Below the pieces are notes generated by a model. That model ran no database searches. It was not told the origin of the DNA and saw only the letters and a list, made by a program, of their open reading frames with translations. From the NCBI GenBank assembly GCA_020628165.1, contig JAHDFM010000002.1:1-51795 (forward strand): a stretch of 51,795 nucleotides of DNA, in the 5' to 3' direction. Numbering within the stretch: position 1 is the stretch's first letter; the number at the start of each line of letters is the position of its first letter. Origin of the DNA: Bdellovibrionales bacterium. Lineage in GTDB: Bacteria; Bdellovibrionota; Bdellovibrionia; Bdellovibrionales; UBA1609. A program made the position numbers and the translations under genes. Shown piece by piece: positions 1 through 8,754 of the stretch.

Positions 1-398
1 ACTTTTAAACGGTGATTTTCAGTTTCCAAGTTCTGGAAGTTATTTAAGTTATCGACGGCACTGATCAACTCGGCGATATTGAAGGGTTTAGTAATAAAGT
101 GGCTGGCCCCTTTTTTTGTGGCGTCCACAGCCGTCTCAACGCTGCCGTGACCTGTAAGAATAATTACTTTGATATGAGGATGATGGTTTTTAAGTTCAGT
201 CATTAAATGAAGTCCATCACCGTCAGGTAGTTTTAAGTCGAGCAGAGCTAAGTCGAGCTTTAAATCGGTTTGCATGAGACCAGCTGCTTCAGCATAGTTA
301 GCTGCAGTTATTACCTGGTATTTTTTATTTAGAGATCTAAAAAGAGCAGTTCGTAAGCTACTATCATCATCAACAATCAATACTCTCTTTATGCTCAT
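1..398 (-). CDS. Response regulator, NtrC-like receiver (partial, runs off the left edge)
   Basis: The reading frame starts at an ATG at 398 with a strong AAGGAAGG ribosome site and stays open to base 1, so only about 132 residues are visible. They form a complete receiver domain. The acidic pocket is D10-D12, the phosphoacceptor is D54 in LLDLKLPDGDG, the switch Thr is T82 in LTGHG, and the conserved Lys is K104 in KPF. A heptad-like linker (NLETENHRL) begins at the edge, as in NtrC-family activators that continue into an AAA+ domain. That second half is not visible, so the NtrC class is inferred. It lies 101 bp downstream of the histidine kinase on the same strand and is its likely partner. 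Confidence 0.9.
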   Translation of the reverse strand, partial: MSIKRVLIVDDDSSLRTALFRSLNKKYQVITAANYAEAAGLMQTDLKLDLALLDLKLPDGDGLHLMTELKNHHPHIKVIILTGHGSVETAVDATKKGASHFITKPFNIAELISAVDNLNNFQNLETENHRLK

Positions 399-499
399 TA
401 ACACCTTCCTTGGTCTTGATAAATTCTCTCGATAACAGTACAGCTGCTAGTTTCAGAGTGTAATGCCTTTTTTATGTTATTGAATGAGCAGGAAAAGTG

Positions 500-1882
500 T
501 CAAATTTTTGTGTCAAAAACTTGTCTCTCATCTAACAAATCTAGTCGTTGGAATGACAATTTTGCCTCAACCCCCATCTTTGGCTGGGAAGAAAAGTCGA
601 TGTTAAAGCTGTGGTCTTTTAATATTTTATAGGCAACTGTGAGCTCAAGATTGTTGAGGTTGTTAAAAGGATTGTACTTATCAGAAACTTCGCGATTATC
701 ACTGATAGTGATGATGCCTTTAGACCTGTCAGTGGATTCTCGAAAATCGATTTTAATGACGAGTTGTTGACGGCTTGATTGAATATTATTGAGATAATGA
801 CTAATGGCATTGTTAACAATATTTTGTAAAGCTTGAGTGAGTAAATTTTTATTGCCAGTGACTTTGACGTCATCGTGGGTGCTTGAAAGTTGAATTTTTA
901 TATCATTATCACCAATGACCTTTTGTGCTTGCTCTTTACAAGACTTGAGCACGCTAATTAGATTTATGCTATTGATTTCATTGGTGGCTGTTTTTCTTGA
1001 AAAGCCAAGAAGATTTTCAACAATGCTTTTGCATTTTAAGCCGGCTTGTTCCATTTCGTTGATATCTTCTGCAAAGAGTGAATCGTCGGGCAAATCATTT
1101 TTTATGAGTTGAACAAAGGCAAGAATTCCTGCCAGTGGGTTGTTGAGTTCGTGAGCGATGGAGCTTCCAATGGTTCCAAGCTCAGCCAATTTGGCCGATT
1201 CAAAAATCTTTTTTTCGAGTTTAGAATTTTCAGTAATGTCTCTAAAAACTATCAAATATTTTTTTGGTCGAAATAAAGTTGATGTATTTTTATGTGTGAT
1301 CAACTGGCATTGAACATCAAAGGTCTTCACTCCCTTTTGAACCAGAGCAGAAAAGTGATTGTCTTCTTTACCGGCTTTAAAGCTAATATTTTTGGTGCCA
1401 AAAAAAGTTTTAAATACATTTTTGCCAACTAATTCTGGCCCACTCATATTGATAGAGTTGGAAAAGAGAGTGTTAGACTTGGTGATATTAAAGCTCTCAT
1501 CGGTCAAGCATATGGGAGTGGAGATAGAATTAAATGTGGAGTCCCATTGATGCTTTAAGTGTTCACTGCGTTCCAGTTGAATGAGTTTGTCGCAACAAAT
1601 GATAATTTTTTTGCCGACTTTGTCTAAATATTTTTTTTCTTTTAACGAGAATTTTTTATCCTTCAAAAATAAAATTTGCAGTTTGTCGGTAAAAACATAA
1701 GATTGCAATTCTGTATTTTCAACGAAAGACAAACCGTCAGACATAGACGGCATTAACTGAATTTTTACAGATTCTAAGTTGAGTTGTCTTTTTAAAGTTC
1801 TAGTGGCGATCTGTTCAATTTCTACTATGCTATGAGCTTGTTGTAACTCAGTGATGATGTGATAGAAATTAAAAGTGTTCAT
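500..1882 (-). CDS. Cytoplasmic PAS histidine kinase, NtrB-like, with degenerate ATP-binding domain
   Basis: This 460-residue protein has no membrane segment. An N-terminal sensor-like region (about 1-100) is followed by a PAS-like domain (about 110-220) and a HisKA domain with the phospho-acceptor H244 in SIAHELNNPL, typical of NtrB-type kinases. An N-box with paired asparagines (NIVNNAIS, about 354-361) is present. The C-terminal catalytic part is abnormal. Where DxGxG is expected it reads ISDNREVS (about 393-400), and the glycine-rich GTGLGL lid is absent, replaced by a short NPFNNLNNLELTVAYKI stretch. The protein may therefore bind ATP poorly and act as a phosphatase, scaffold or pseudokinase. 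It sits between the MpaA-like gene (14 bp upstream) and the response regulator, probably in one operon. Confidence 0.88.
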   Translation of the reverse strand: MNTFNFYHIITELQQAHSIVEIEQIATRTLKRQLNLESVKIQLMPSMSDGLSFVENTELQSYVFTDKLQILFLKDKKFSLKEKKYLDKVGKKIIICCDKLIQLERSEHLKHQWDSTFNSISTPICLTDESFNITKSNTLFSNSINMSGPELVGKNVFKTFFGTKNISFKAGKEDNHFSALVQKGVKTFDVQCQLITHKNTSTLFRPKKYLIVFRDITENSKLEKKIFESAKLAELGTIGSSIAHELNNPLAGILAFVQLIKNDLPDDSLFAEDINEMEQAGLKCKSIVENLLGFSRKTATNEINSINLISVLKSCKEQAQKVIGDNDIKIQLSSTHDDVKVTGNKNLLTQALQNIVNNAISHYLNNIQSSRQQLVIKIDFRESTDRSKGIITISDNREVSDKYNPFNNLNNLELTVAYKILKDHSFNIDFSSQPKMGVEAKLSFQRLDLLDERQVFDTKI

Positions 1883-1896
1883 ATATAAATCATTGT

Positions 1897-2559
1897 CTAT
1901 ATAGTTGATTTATTCAACAAGCTTTTAAAAGCTGGTTGAAAACGATTCCAGGACTCATCGGCATCTACATGTTCAGCTTCTTCAATGCAAATCACAGGTA
2001 TTTTATAGTTCTGCCAACAGAACTGACCTAAGCTGCCAGGTGTTGGGTAACCAATATCATGCATCAGTTCGTAGTTAGATGACTGCGAAAACAGTTGGGC
2101 AGGTAGATATCCTTCAGGCCCAGTTAGGATGATCGAGGGCTTCCAAGAGTGAAAGTGCACCACCAACTCTGGTTTTTGAGTTTGAACTAGCTCACTGAGA
2201 GCTTTAGCTTCAGGTTCGGAGCCTGCTTGTGAGCCAGGGTAGTATCTTTTTTTAGTAAATTCAGGTGACCAATCGAGAGACGGAAAGTTTCTATTCAGAT
2301 CGACGCCATTGGCGTTGGTGCGCTGACTGATCTTGGCTCCATCTGGGTTAAGGCAAGTGATCAGGGCCCAATCTTTAGAAGTTGTGTTATTTTGTAAATA
2401 GGTGAGTAGGTTGTTGGCTAAGTTGATCCCTTCTGGCTCATCGCCGTGAACACCTCCGACAAACAGAATGAATTTTGACAAATTTTTAAGTTCAAGAGAG
2501 CTAAAAAGCTCAATTTTTTCACCCTTCACCGAATGACACCATTCATTAATTACATGCAT
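1897..2559 (-). CDS. mpaA: M14-family murein peptide amidase (MpaA-like)
   Basis: This 220-residue zinc carboxypeptidase-like protein probably cleaves the gamma-D-Glu-meso-DAP bond of murein peptides, as MpaA does in peptidoglycan recycling. The zinc ligands H38 and E41 lie in GGVHGDEPEG, the substrate-binding Asn-Arg in DLNRNFP (88-94), the third zinc ligand in VVHFHSW (H135 or H137), and the catalytic glutamate in VICIEEAEH (about 193). No signal peptide is seen, which fits the cytoplasmic recycling enzyme. The gene precedes the kinase by 14 bp, so murein turnover and two-component signalling may be linked; this is inference. Other M14 peptidases with this compact fold remain possible. Confidence 0.82.
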   Translation of the reverse strand: MHVINEWCHSVKGEKIELFSSLELKNLSKFILFVGGVHGDEPEGINLANNLLTYLQNNTTSKDWALITCLNPDGAKISQRTNANGVDLNRNFPSLDWSPEFTKKRYYPGSQAGSEPEAKALSELVQTQKPELVVHFHSWKPSIILTGPEGYLPAQLFSQSSNYELMHDIGYPTPGSLGQFCWQNYKIPVICIEEAEHVDADESWNRFQPAFKSLLNKSTI

Positions 2560-2566
2560 AAATTCA

Positions 2567-2597
2567 ATTATATAAATATTTGGCTAAGTTGTCTCAA
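2567..2597 (-). promoter_or_regulatory. Candidate promoter for the mpaA-kinase-regulator unit
   Basis: On the minus strand TTGAGA (2597-2592) is followed after 19 bp by a perfect TATAAT (2572-2567). Transcription would begin around 2560, directly at the ATG (2559), and no Shine-Dalgarno sequence precedes that ATG, so the message may be leaderless. The long spacer weakens the call. Confidence 0.35.
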
Positions 2598-2742
2598 TTA
2601 TTGGGCCCAATTTGTACTGAACTAGACCGCTTTAAAAAAGACCTAGGGTAAAGCTTTTTAGCGAAGTGTAAAAAAACATCTATAGCTAAAAAAAGGGAGG
2701 CATCCATTTGACCCTGTTCCTATAAGGAGGGATCTTCATTAT

Positions 2743-4107
2743 ATGAGTGCGAAAGAACCTATCTTCACTGCTATTGTATTGGCCGCAGGCAAAGGGTCTC
2801 GAATGAAAACGACCTTGCCAAAAGTCCTGCACCCTGTAGCAGGTGTTCCTATGATCTACAAAGTCATTGATGAAGTGAACAAAGCAGGTGCTAACGAAGT
2901 TCGAGTCGTGGTAGGCCAGGGTGAGTTTCTCATTCGCCAGGTGGTTGATCCACTGGGTGGAATTTGTTTCAAGCAAGAAAAAGCCAACGGGACTGCAAAA
3001 GCTGTCGAAGCGTGTCGCATAGACAAGCTTGAGGGGTTAACTTTAATAATAAATGCTGACCACCCTTTGGTGACAGCGCAACAAATCAAAACCATCTTAA
3101 AACAACATGTGGCACAGAGCCATGATTTCAGTGTGGTGTCTTGTCAAAAAGAAGACGGTGGGGAACTTGGCCGTGTAGTGCGACATATGGGGCAACTGAA
3201 AGCCATCGTTGAACCACAAAACGCATCTCATGAAACATTAAAAATCACTGAAGTGAATTCAGGAATCTATGTAACGGATGCTGAGTTTTTATCAGAGTAC
3301 TTGCCTTTAATAAAATGTGAAAATCAACAAGAAGAATATCACCTCACCGACTTAGTTGAGATTGGGTCCAACAATAAATTAAAAGTGGGACTCATTGAAG
3401 GAGAGCCTGAGTTGGCTATGGGTGTGAACAATCAAAAGGAATTAGCAATGGTTACCAAAGAGCTATTTAGAAAAAAATGTCAAAACTTAATGGAACAAGG
3501 TGTGGTCATCATTGATCCTGAAAACACCTACGTAGAAGAAGATGTGACGGTTGGAGAAGGAACGATTTTGTACCCTGGAGTGTATTTAAAAGAAGCTAGT
3601 GAAATTGGCAAAATGTGCATCATTGAGCCAAACGCTTTCATCATAAATTCTAAGATTGGCAATGAATGTCAGATCAAAGCAGGAAGTTATTTATCTAAGT
3701 GCACGATTGGTGAAAAAGCAGCTATTGGCCCCTATGCACATGTTCGCCCTGATTCTGAAATAGGCGATGAAACAAAAATTGGAAATTTTGTAGAGCTTAA
3801 AAAAGTCAAGTTTGGCAACAAATCAAAAGCTGGCCATCTTACTTACTTAGGGGATGCCATCATTGGTGAAGATGTTAACATTGGGTGCGGAACAATCACT
3901 TGTAATTATGCTGCCGACAAAAAGAAGTACTTAACAAAAATTGGTGATGGCTCTTTTGTTGGAAGTGACACTCAGTTTGTAGCACCTGTTGAGGTTGGAA
4001 AGAATACTGTGATTGGATCAGGTTCAACCATCACTAAAAATGTACCTGACAATGCTCTAGCTGTAGCTCGAGGCAAGCAGTTCAATAAAGAGAATTATAC
4101 AAAGTAA
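2743..4107 (+). CDS. glmU: Bifunctional GlcNAc-1-P uridyltransferase / GlcN-1-P acetyltransferase
   Basis: GlmU (454 residues, normal length) makes UDP-N-acetylglucosamine for peptidoglycan and lipopolysaccharide. The N-terminal nucleotidyltransferase shows LAAGKGSRMKTTLPKVLHPVAG-type loop residues near the start, with the key Arg and Lys in place. The C-terminal half is a left-handed beta-helix of hexapeptide repeats, including the conserved RPDSEIG and NFVELKK segments of the acetyltransferase site and GCGTITCNYAA. The start is supported by AAGGAGGG at 2724-2731. glmS follows after 13 bp, giving the common glmU-glmS pair. Confidence 0.97.
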   Translation: MSAKEPIFTAIVLAAGKGSRMKTTLPKVLHPVAGVPMIYKVIDEVNKAGANEVRVVVGQGEFLIRQVVDPLGGICFKQEKANGTAKAVEACRIDKLEGLTLIINADHPLVTAQQIKTILKQHVAQSHDFSVVSCQKEDGGELGRVVRHMGQLKAIVEPQNASHETLKITEVNSGIYVTDAEFLSEYLPLIKCENQQEEYHLTDLVEIGSNNKLKVGLIEGEPELAMGVNNQKELAMVTKELFRKKCQNLMEQGVVIIDPENTYVEEDVTVGEGTILYPGVYLKEASEIGKMCIIEPNAFIINSKIGNECQIKAGSYLSKCTIGEKAAIGPYAHVRPDSEIGDETKIGNFVELKKVKFGNKSKAGHLTYLGDAIIGEDVNIGCGTITCNYAADKKKYLTKIGDGSFVGSDTQFVAPVEVGKNTVIGSGSTITKNVPDNALAVARGKQFNKENYTK

Positions 4108-4120
4108 TTGGAGATAGATT

Positions 4121-5950
4121 ATGTGTGGAATTGTTGGTTGCGTCGGAAGAGACGATGCACAAGATGTTATAATTAAAGGTCTTAAATCGTTAGAGTACAG
4201 AGGGTATGACAGTGCTGGAATTGCTATGCACAATGGCGATTATATAAATAGAACTCGAGCTAAGGGTAAGCTCATGAACTTGGAGCAAAAGCTAGCTAAA
4301 GACCCTCTCATAGGTAAAAATGGAATCGGTCATACTCGCTGGGCCACGCACGGCCCACCTAGTGAAAAGAACGCACATCCTCACAGTATTGGTGGTGTGA
4401 GCATCGTTCACAATGGTATCATAGAAAACTATTTAGAACTGCGCGATCAATTAAAGAGCATGGGGCTGGATATCTATTCAGACACAGACTCAGAACTCAT
4501 CGCTCACCTTGTTAACATAGAGGTTAAGAAAACAGGTGAACTTGCTTCAGCGGTTAAAAATGTCATCCCACAGTTGGAAGGTGCCTTTGCCGTTTTAGTT
4601 TTGTCTGAAAAGCATCCTGATGAAATGATTGCCTTTACCAATGGTCCGCCTCTTTTGGTGGGTTTCGCAGAAGAGTCATTCATAATTGCCAGTGACCTGT
4701 TAGCGATCATGCCTTACACAAATAAAGTCACTTACTTGTCAGAAGGTGAAATCATTTATATCAATAAAACCAATTATAAGTTTTTTAATAACGATTTAAA
4801 AGAGATTCAAAAAAACATTGAAACTGTGGATTGGTCCGATGAGCTTGTGGAAAAGTCTGGGTATTCACACTTTATGCTTAAAGAAATTTTTGAGCAGCCT
4901 AGAAGTATGGCCAAATCACTTGAGCCCTACATCGATGTCGACAACCACAGCATCACCATGCCAGAGCTTGAAAAGCATGCGGATTTCTTCAAATCTGTAG
5001 AGCAAGTGTACATCATAGCCTGTGGCACCAGTTTTTACTCAGGGATGGTCGGTGAGTATCTGATTGAAAAAATTGCCGGCGTTTCATGTAAAGTAGACAT
5101 CGCTAGTGAGTTTAGATATCGCGAGCCAAAACTTATTAAAAACTCATTGGTGATTTTGATTTCACAAAGTGGTGAGACTGCTGACACCTTGGCAGCACTG
5201 AGGCTTGCTAAAGAGCAAGGTGTAAAGACCATGACTCTTTGTAATGTTCAGCACTCCAGTATGGACAGAGAGTCCGACATTCAGACTTATATGAATGCTG
5301 GTGTTGAAATTGGTGTTGCCAGTACGAAAGCTTTTATTTGTTCTTTGTCCGTGTTGAATGTTTTTTCTGGATTTTTGGCCAAAGTTAAAGGGAATTTTGA
5401 AAAGTCCGAGGAAGAAAAACTAGTGAAGGCTCTGCTTGCAACGCCAAGCCATATGGAGTCGGTACTAACCTACGATAAGTTTTTTGCTGACGCTGCTGAA
5501 AGGTTAAAGTCTTATAAGGGTTTCCTTTACATGGGACGAGGAGTGCACTTTCCAATAGCTTTAGAGGGCGCACTCAAATTAAAAGAACTTGCCTACATGC
5601 ACGCCGAAGGTTACGCCGCCGGTGAAATGAAGCATGGCCCGCTAGCCTTAATTGACGAGCAAATGGCTGTGGTGATGTTGGCTCCGCAAGATGATCTCTA
5701 CGAAAAAACCATCAGTAACTTAGAAACAGCAAAAGCCAGAGGTGGTCAGGTGATCTCCATTGGAACCATCCAAGATAAAAAGTTGAAAGAATTAAGCATC
5801 AACTTTTTGTCACTCCCAGAAGTGGACTGGAACATCAATCCATTTTTAGCGGTGATTCCGCTACAGTTATTGTCGTTTCATGTAGCTAATGCTTTGGGGC
5901 ACGATGTGGATCAACCAAGAAACTTGGCAAAGTCGGTGACCGTCGAATAA
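4121..5950 (+). CDS. glmS: Glutamine--fructose-6-phosphate aminotransferase
   Basis: GlmS (609 residues, full length) converts fructose-6-phosphate and glutamine to glucosamine-6-phosphate, the first step toward UDP-GlcNAc. The nucleophilic Cys follows the initiator Met (MCGIVG), so the N-terminal glutaminase domain is intact. Two SIS sugar-isomerase domains follow, with ACGTSFYSG, SQSGETADTLAAL and the C-terminal DQPRNLAKSVTVE ending typical of the family. It is co-transcribed with glmU (13 bp gap). No glmS ribozyme-like structure is seen; the gap is too short for one. Confidence 0.98.
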   Translation: MCGIVGCVGRDDAQDVIIKGLKSLEYRGYDSAGIAMHNGDYINRTRAKGKLMNLEQKLAKDPLIGKNGIGHTRWATHGPPSEKNAHPHSIGGVSIVHNGIIENYLELRDQLKSMGLDIYSDTDSELIAHLVNIEVKKTGELASAVKNVIPQLEGAFAVLVLSEKHPDEMIAFTNGPPLLVGFAEESFIIASDLLAIMPYTNKVTYLSEGEIIYINKTNYKFFNNDLKEIQKNIETVDWSDELVEKSGYSHFMLKEIFEQPRSMAKSLEPYIDVDNHSITMPELEKHADFFKSVEQVYIIACGTSFYSGMVGEYLIEKIAGVSCKVDIASEFRYREPKLIKNSLVILISQSGETADTLAALRLAKEQGVKTMTLCNVQHSSMDRESDIQTYMNAGVEIGVASTKAFICSLSVLNVFSGFLAKVKGNFEKSEEEKLVKALLATPSHMESVLTYDKFFADAAERLKSYKGFLYMGRGVHFPIALEGALKLKELAYMHAEGYAAGEMKHGPLALIDEQMAVVMLAPQDDLYEKTISNLETAKARGGQVISIGTIQDKKLKELSINFLSLPEVDWNINPFLAVIPLQLLSFHVANALGHDVDQPRNLAKSVTVE

Positions 5951-6077
5951 GTCTGCTAAAGAAAATCAATGCGCTATTTTACAACTGACAACCAATAAAA
6001 GCAGAACGAGAGCCTTTGATTTTTACCAACAGCTGGGCTTTACGCCCAGCCATGAAGGGTTCAAATTAAACCTTTAG
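5946..6077 (+). pseudogene. Remnant C-terminus of a GNAT acetyltransferase
   Basis: In the frame starting at 5946, overlapping the glmS stop, 43 codons read to a TAG at 6075. They contain ILQLTTNKSRTRAFDFYQQ and then LGFTPSHEGFKLNL, the end of a GNAT N-acetyltransferase (motif B helix and the SHEG-type terminal strand). Such enzymes are normally about 150 residues. There is no start codon, and the upstream two-thirds has been replaced by glmS, so this is a decayed fragment. Its last codons overlap the end of the convergent GST-like gene. A GCTGGGC/GCCCAGC hairpin (6032-6050) lies inside the remnant. Confidence 0.75.
6032..6050. other. Stem-loop between convergent genes
   Basis: A perfect 7-bp GC-rich inverted repeat, GCTGGGC-TTTAC-GCCCAGC, lies between glmS and the GST-like gene. 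It has no T-tract on either side, so it is not a classical intrinsic terminator, though it could limit read-through or protect 3' ends. It also encodes part of the GNAT remnant and may be fortuitous. Confidence 0.4.
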
Positions 6078-6773
6078 TTGTTCATTCATTCTTTGTATAT
6101 AGGATTCTAAATTCGCATGCTCGTTAAGTGCTGCTTGCAGTCTTGGGTTAAGATCTAAGTATTTGATGTTGGATAAATAGGCCCAAGCAGTGATATCTAA
6201 GCTACTGACTTGATCACCAAAAGCAAACTGTCGATCTCCGAGCAGTTTTGCAAAAGCATCAACACAGCGAGCTCCAAGGCGGTGAATTTCATCGGTGTCG
6301 TGATTACCCATTCCGTGCCCGTTTAACCTTTTTTCCTGACCTTTGCGAACAATATTGGTTATAAAACTGCGCAATACTCCAGGGACATGAGCAAAAAATG
6401 ATTTTTTTAACTGAGTGAAATTTTCATCCACCATCCATCGTTCATTGAGGATGGCCCAGTACAAATACTCATCAAACATTTTTCGATAGGCAAAAGAGAT
6501 GCCTTGGTCAGTTTCGTTGAGGTGTTTGTCTAAGTCGATGTTGAAAGTTTTGTTGAGATACTCTTCGATAAACCAAGAGTCGCACACGGTTTTGTTATCA
6601 TGTTTTATAACGGGGAGTTTTCCTTTAGGGAACTTAGCTGGGTTGCCATTAAAGGCTTTGTAGCGAAAATCAATGTTGTTGTATTTTAAATAGGCTTCAG
6701 TTTTAGCACAAAAAGGGCTTGCGTTAAAAAGATTAGGGTTGTCTGGTTTTGGAAAAGAGTAAAGCTCGATCAT
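6066..6773 (-). CDS. Glutathione S-transferase-like protein
   Basis: This 235-residue protein has a thioredoxin-like N-terminal domain (LYSFPKP...SPFCAKTEAYLK, with a Cys near 23, and the GKLPVIKHD cis-Pro loop) and a mostly alpha-helical C-terminal domain ending in LGDRQFAFGDQVSSLDITAWAYL, the conserved GST N-capping segment. The pattern is closest to the metaxin or FAXC-like branch of the GST superfamily, whose substrates in bacteria are mostly unknown. A clear AAAGGAG precedes the ATG. It is convergent with glmS and shares its last bases with the GNAT remnant. Confidence 0.8.
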   Translation of the reverse strand: MIELYSFPKPDNPNLFNASPFCAKTEAYLKYNNIDFRYKAFNGNPAKFPKGKLPVIKHDNKTVCDSWFIEEYLNKTFNIDLDKHLNETDQGISFAYRKMFDEYLYWAILNERWMVDENFTQLKKSFFAHVPGVLRSFITNIVRKGQEKRLNGHGMGNHDTDEIHRLGARCVDAFAKLLGDRQFAFGDQVSSLDITAWAYLSNIKYLDLNPRLQAALNEHANLESYIQRMNEQLKV

Positions 6774-7075
6774 TTCTTGCTCCTTTGAAAATATATTGTG
6801 TTGTTGTTTTTCTAGGTCTATTAGTAGAACTTATTATACATGGCTCAATAGATATTGAAAGGTGTGGTTATGTTAAAAGGTGTCAGTTTTGGTAGTGCCT
6901 TTTGGAAAAAGTATGGCTTCTACTGTCAAGTTGTCTTTGCTAGAATTTCAATATGTTTTTAGTTTCACGACAATTATAAAAAAAGAACTCTTTCATCTTA
7001 GGACATTGATAAAAAACGCTAGAGGATTAGGATATCTGTTTACAGATTTTGTTATTTTACGTAGTCTTGCATCTA
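6774..7075. other. 302-bp intergenic region, mostly featureless
   Basis: This A+T-rich stretch separates the divergent GST-like and ABC transporter genes. The only signal picked out is a possible promoter for the ABC genes, TTGATA (7006-7011), 16 bp, TAGGAT (7028-7033). Short frames here, including one of about 76 codons that overlaps the ABC gene start, show no recognisable protein features and are probably chance. Confidence 0.4.
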
Positions 7076-7984
7076 ATGGAATCAATTATCTCAATTTCAA
7101 AGCTCAATAAGACATTCAAGGGTGGTTTTCAAGCCTTAAAAAATATCAACCTAGAGGTGAAGCCTGGAGAAATATTTGCTTTGCTTGGGCCCAACGGTGC
7201 CGGTAAGACCACACTGATCAAAAGTATCTGCGGTTTAACGATGCCAACTGAAGGTAAGATCTTAGTTGGTGGTTACGATATTGTTGAAGATTATAAGAAG
7301 GCTCGCCGCTTAGTTGGTTTAGTCCCACAGGAGCTAACTACAGATGCCTTTGAAACAGTTTGGAACACCGTCTGTTTCAGTCGTGGTGTCTTTGGTAAAA
7401 AGAAAGACTCACAATTCATTGAAAAGATTTTAAAAGACCTCAGTCTTTGGGATAAAAAAAGTAATATCTTAAGAACACTATCAGGCGGGATGAAACGACG
7501 AGTGATGATCGCAAAGGCTCTCTCGCATGAACCTAAGGTGCTGTTCCTCGATGAGCCGACAGCCGGAGTTGATGTCGAATTGCGTAAAGGTATGTGGGAT
7601 TTAGTGAGCGAGCTCAAGGCTCTTGGAGTGACCATCATTTTAACCACACATTACATCGAAGAGGCTGAATTGATGGCCGATAGAATTGGTTTCATTAAAA
7701 ATGGTGAAATTATTATGGTCGAAGACAAAGATAAGATCATGAAAAAAATGAGTCAAAAAACAATAGAGGTGACTCTGTCTGATAAGCTGGACAACGTACC
7801 TACAGAATTGAAGCATTTAGATGTTCGTTTGTTCGGGGATAAAATGAATTATTTGTATGATGAATCAAAAATGAATATGCAAAGTTTTTTAAATGTTCTT
7901 GTGCAAAAAAATATCAATGTTCAAGACATACAAACCAAAGAGTCTTCCCTTGAAGATATTTTCGTGCAGTTGGTGAAAAAATGA
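7076..7984 (+). CDS. ABC-2 type transporter, ATP-binding subunit
   Basis: About 302 residues when started at ATG 7076, which begins [14 protein letters not shown], the usual N-terminus of the family. A TTG nine codons earlier is possible, but neither start has a good ribosome site. Walker A is GPNGAGKTT (38-46), the signature is LSGGMKRRV, Walker B is [11 protein letters not shown], and the switch His is in TTHYIEEAE. The C-terminal extension is typical of DrrA/YadG-like exporters. It overlaps the permease gene by four bases (ATGA). The cargo cannot be told from sequence. Confidence 0.93.
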   Translation: MESIISISKLNKTFKGGFQALKNINLEVKPGEIFALLGPNGAGKTTLIKSICGLTMPTEGKILVGGYDIVEDYKKARRLVGLVPQELTTDAFETVWNTVCFSRGVFGKKKDSQFIEKILKDLSLWDKKSNILRTLSGGMKRRVMIAKALSHEPKVLFLDEPTAGVDVELRKGMWDLVSELKALGVTIILTTHYIEEAELMADRIGFIKNGEIIMVEDKDKIMKKMSQKTIEVTLSDKLDNVPTELKHLDVRLFGDKMNYLYDESKMNMQSFLNVLVQKNINVQDIQTKESSLEDIFVQLVKK

Positions 7985-8742
7985 ATATGACAGCGATTGG
8001 TGCCATCTATAAATTTGAAATGGCGAGAGCTTGGCGAACTTTAGCACAAACCATTGCAGCGCCGGTAATTTCAACATGTCTATACTTTGTTGTATTTGGC
8101 TCGGCCATTGGTTCAAGAATCGATGAGGTGGACGGAATTAGTTATGGGTCCTTCATTGTTCCAGGCTTAATTATGTTATCTGTTCTTACTCAAAGTATTT
8201 CCAACTCCGCTTTCGGGATTTACTTTCCAAAGTTCACTGGCACTATCTATGAGGTGTTGTCAGCGCCCTTGTCTTTTTTAGAAATAGTGGTCGGCTATGT
8301 TTGTGCAGCAGCAAGTAAGTCCATAATTTTGGGCTTACTTATTCTAGGGACAGCTCACTTTTTTGTTGATGTCACTATCAGTCACCCATTTTGGATGTTA
8401 TTTTTCTTGGTGTTAACTGCTCTCACATTTAGTTTGTTTGGATTCTTAATTGGAATTTGGGCAGAAAGTTTTGAAGAGTTGCAGAGAATTCCTTTGTTGA
8501 TTGTGACACCATTGGCTTTTTTAGGCGGAAGTTTCTATTCTATAAGTATGCTACCACCGATCTGGCAAAAGATTTCCATGCTAAACCCAGTAGTTTACTT
8601 GATCAGTGGTTTTCGCTGGAGCTTTTACAACCAAGCTGATGTCAAAGTCAGCACCAGCCTAATTATCATCGGCTGTATTTTAGCAATATGCATTTACTTA
8701 ACTTATTTAGTCTTCAAAACCGGCTACAAACTAAAGCCATAA
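7981..8742 (+). CDS. ABC-2 type transporter, permease subunit
   Basis: This 253-residue protein has about six hydrophobic segments and the ABC-2 permease pattern. It has an amphipathic N-terminus, the periplasmic loop [20 protein letters not shown], and the late motif [16 protein letters not shown] that marks YadH/NodJ-like permeases. It is translationally coupled to the ATPase by an ATGA overlap, and together they form a complete two-gene half-transporter pair. Similar pairs export drugs, polysaccharides or lipids. The convergent S9 peptidase gene ends 12 bp downstream. Confidence 0.92.
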   Translation: MNMTAIGAIYKFEMARAWRTLAQTIAAPVISTCLYFVVFGSAIGSRIDEVDGISYGSFIVPGLIMLSVLTQSISNSAFGIYFPKFTGTIYEVLSAPLSFLEIVVGYVCAAASKSIILGLLILGTAHFFVDVTISHPFWMLFFLVLTALTFSLFGFLIGIWAESFEELQRIPLLIVTPLAFLGGSFYSISMLPPIWQKISMLNPVVYLISGFRWSFYNQADVKVSTSLIIIGCILAICIYLTYLVFKTGYKLKP

Positions 8743-8754
8743 TAGTAAATAGAG

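Noticed and set aside
5951-6065. The 6032-6050 hairpin as a glmS terminator
   Set aside because: The stem is strong but no T-run follows on either strand; listed only as a stem-loop.
6880-7110. 76-codon open frame in the region before the ABC transporter gene
   Set aside because: It has no recognisable domain or signal peptide and overlaps the ABC gene start in another frame; most likely chance.
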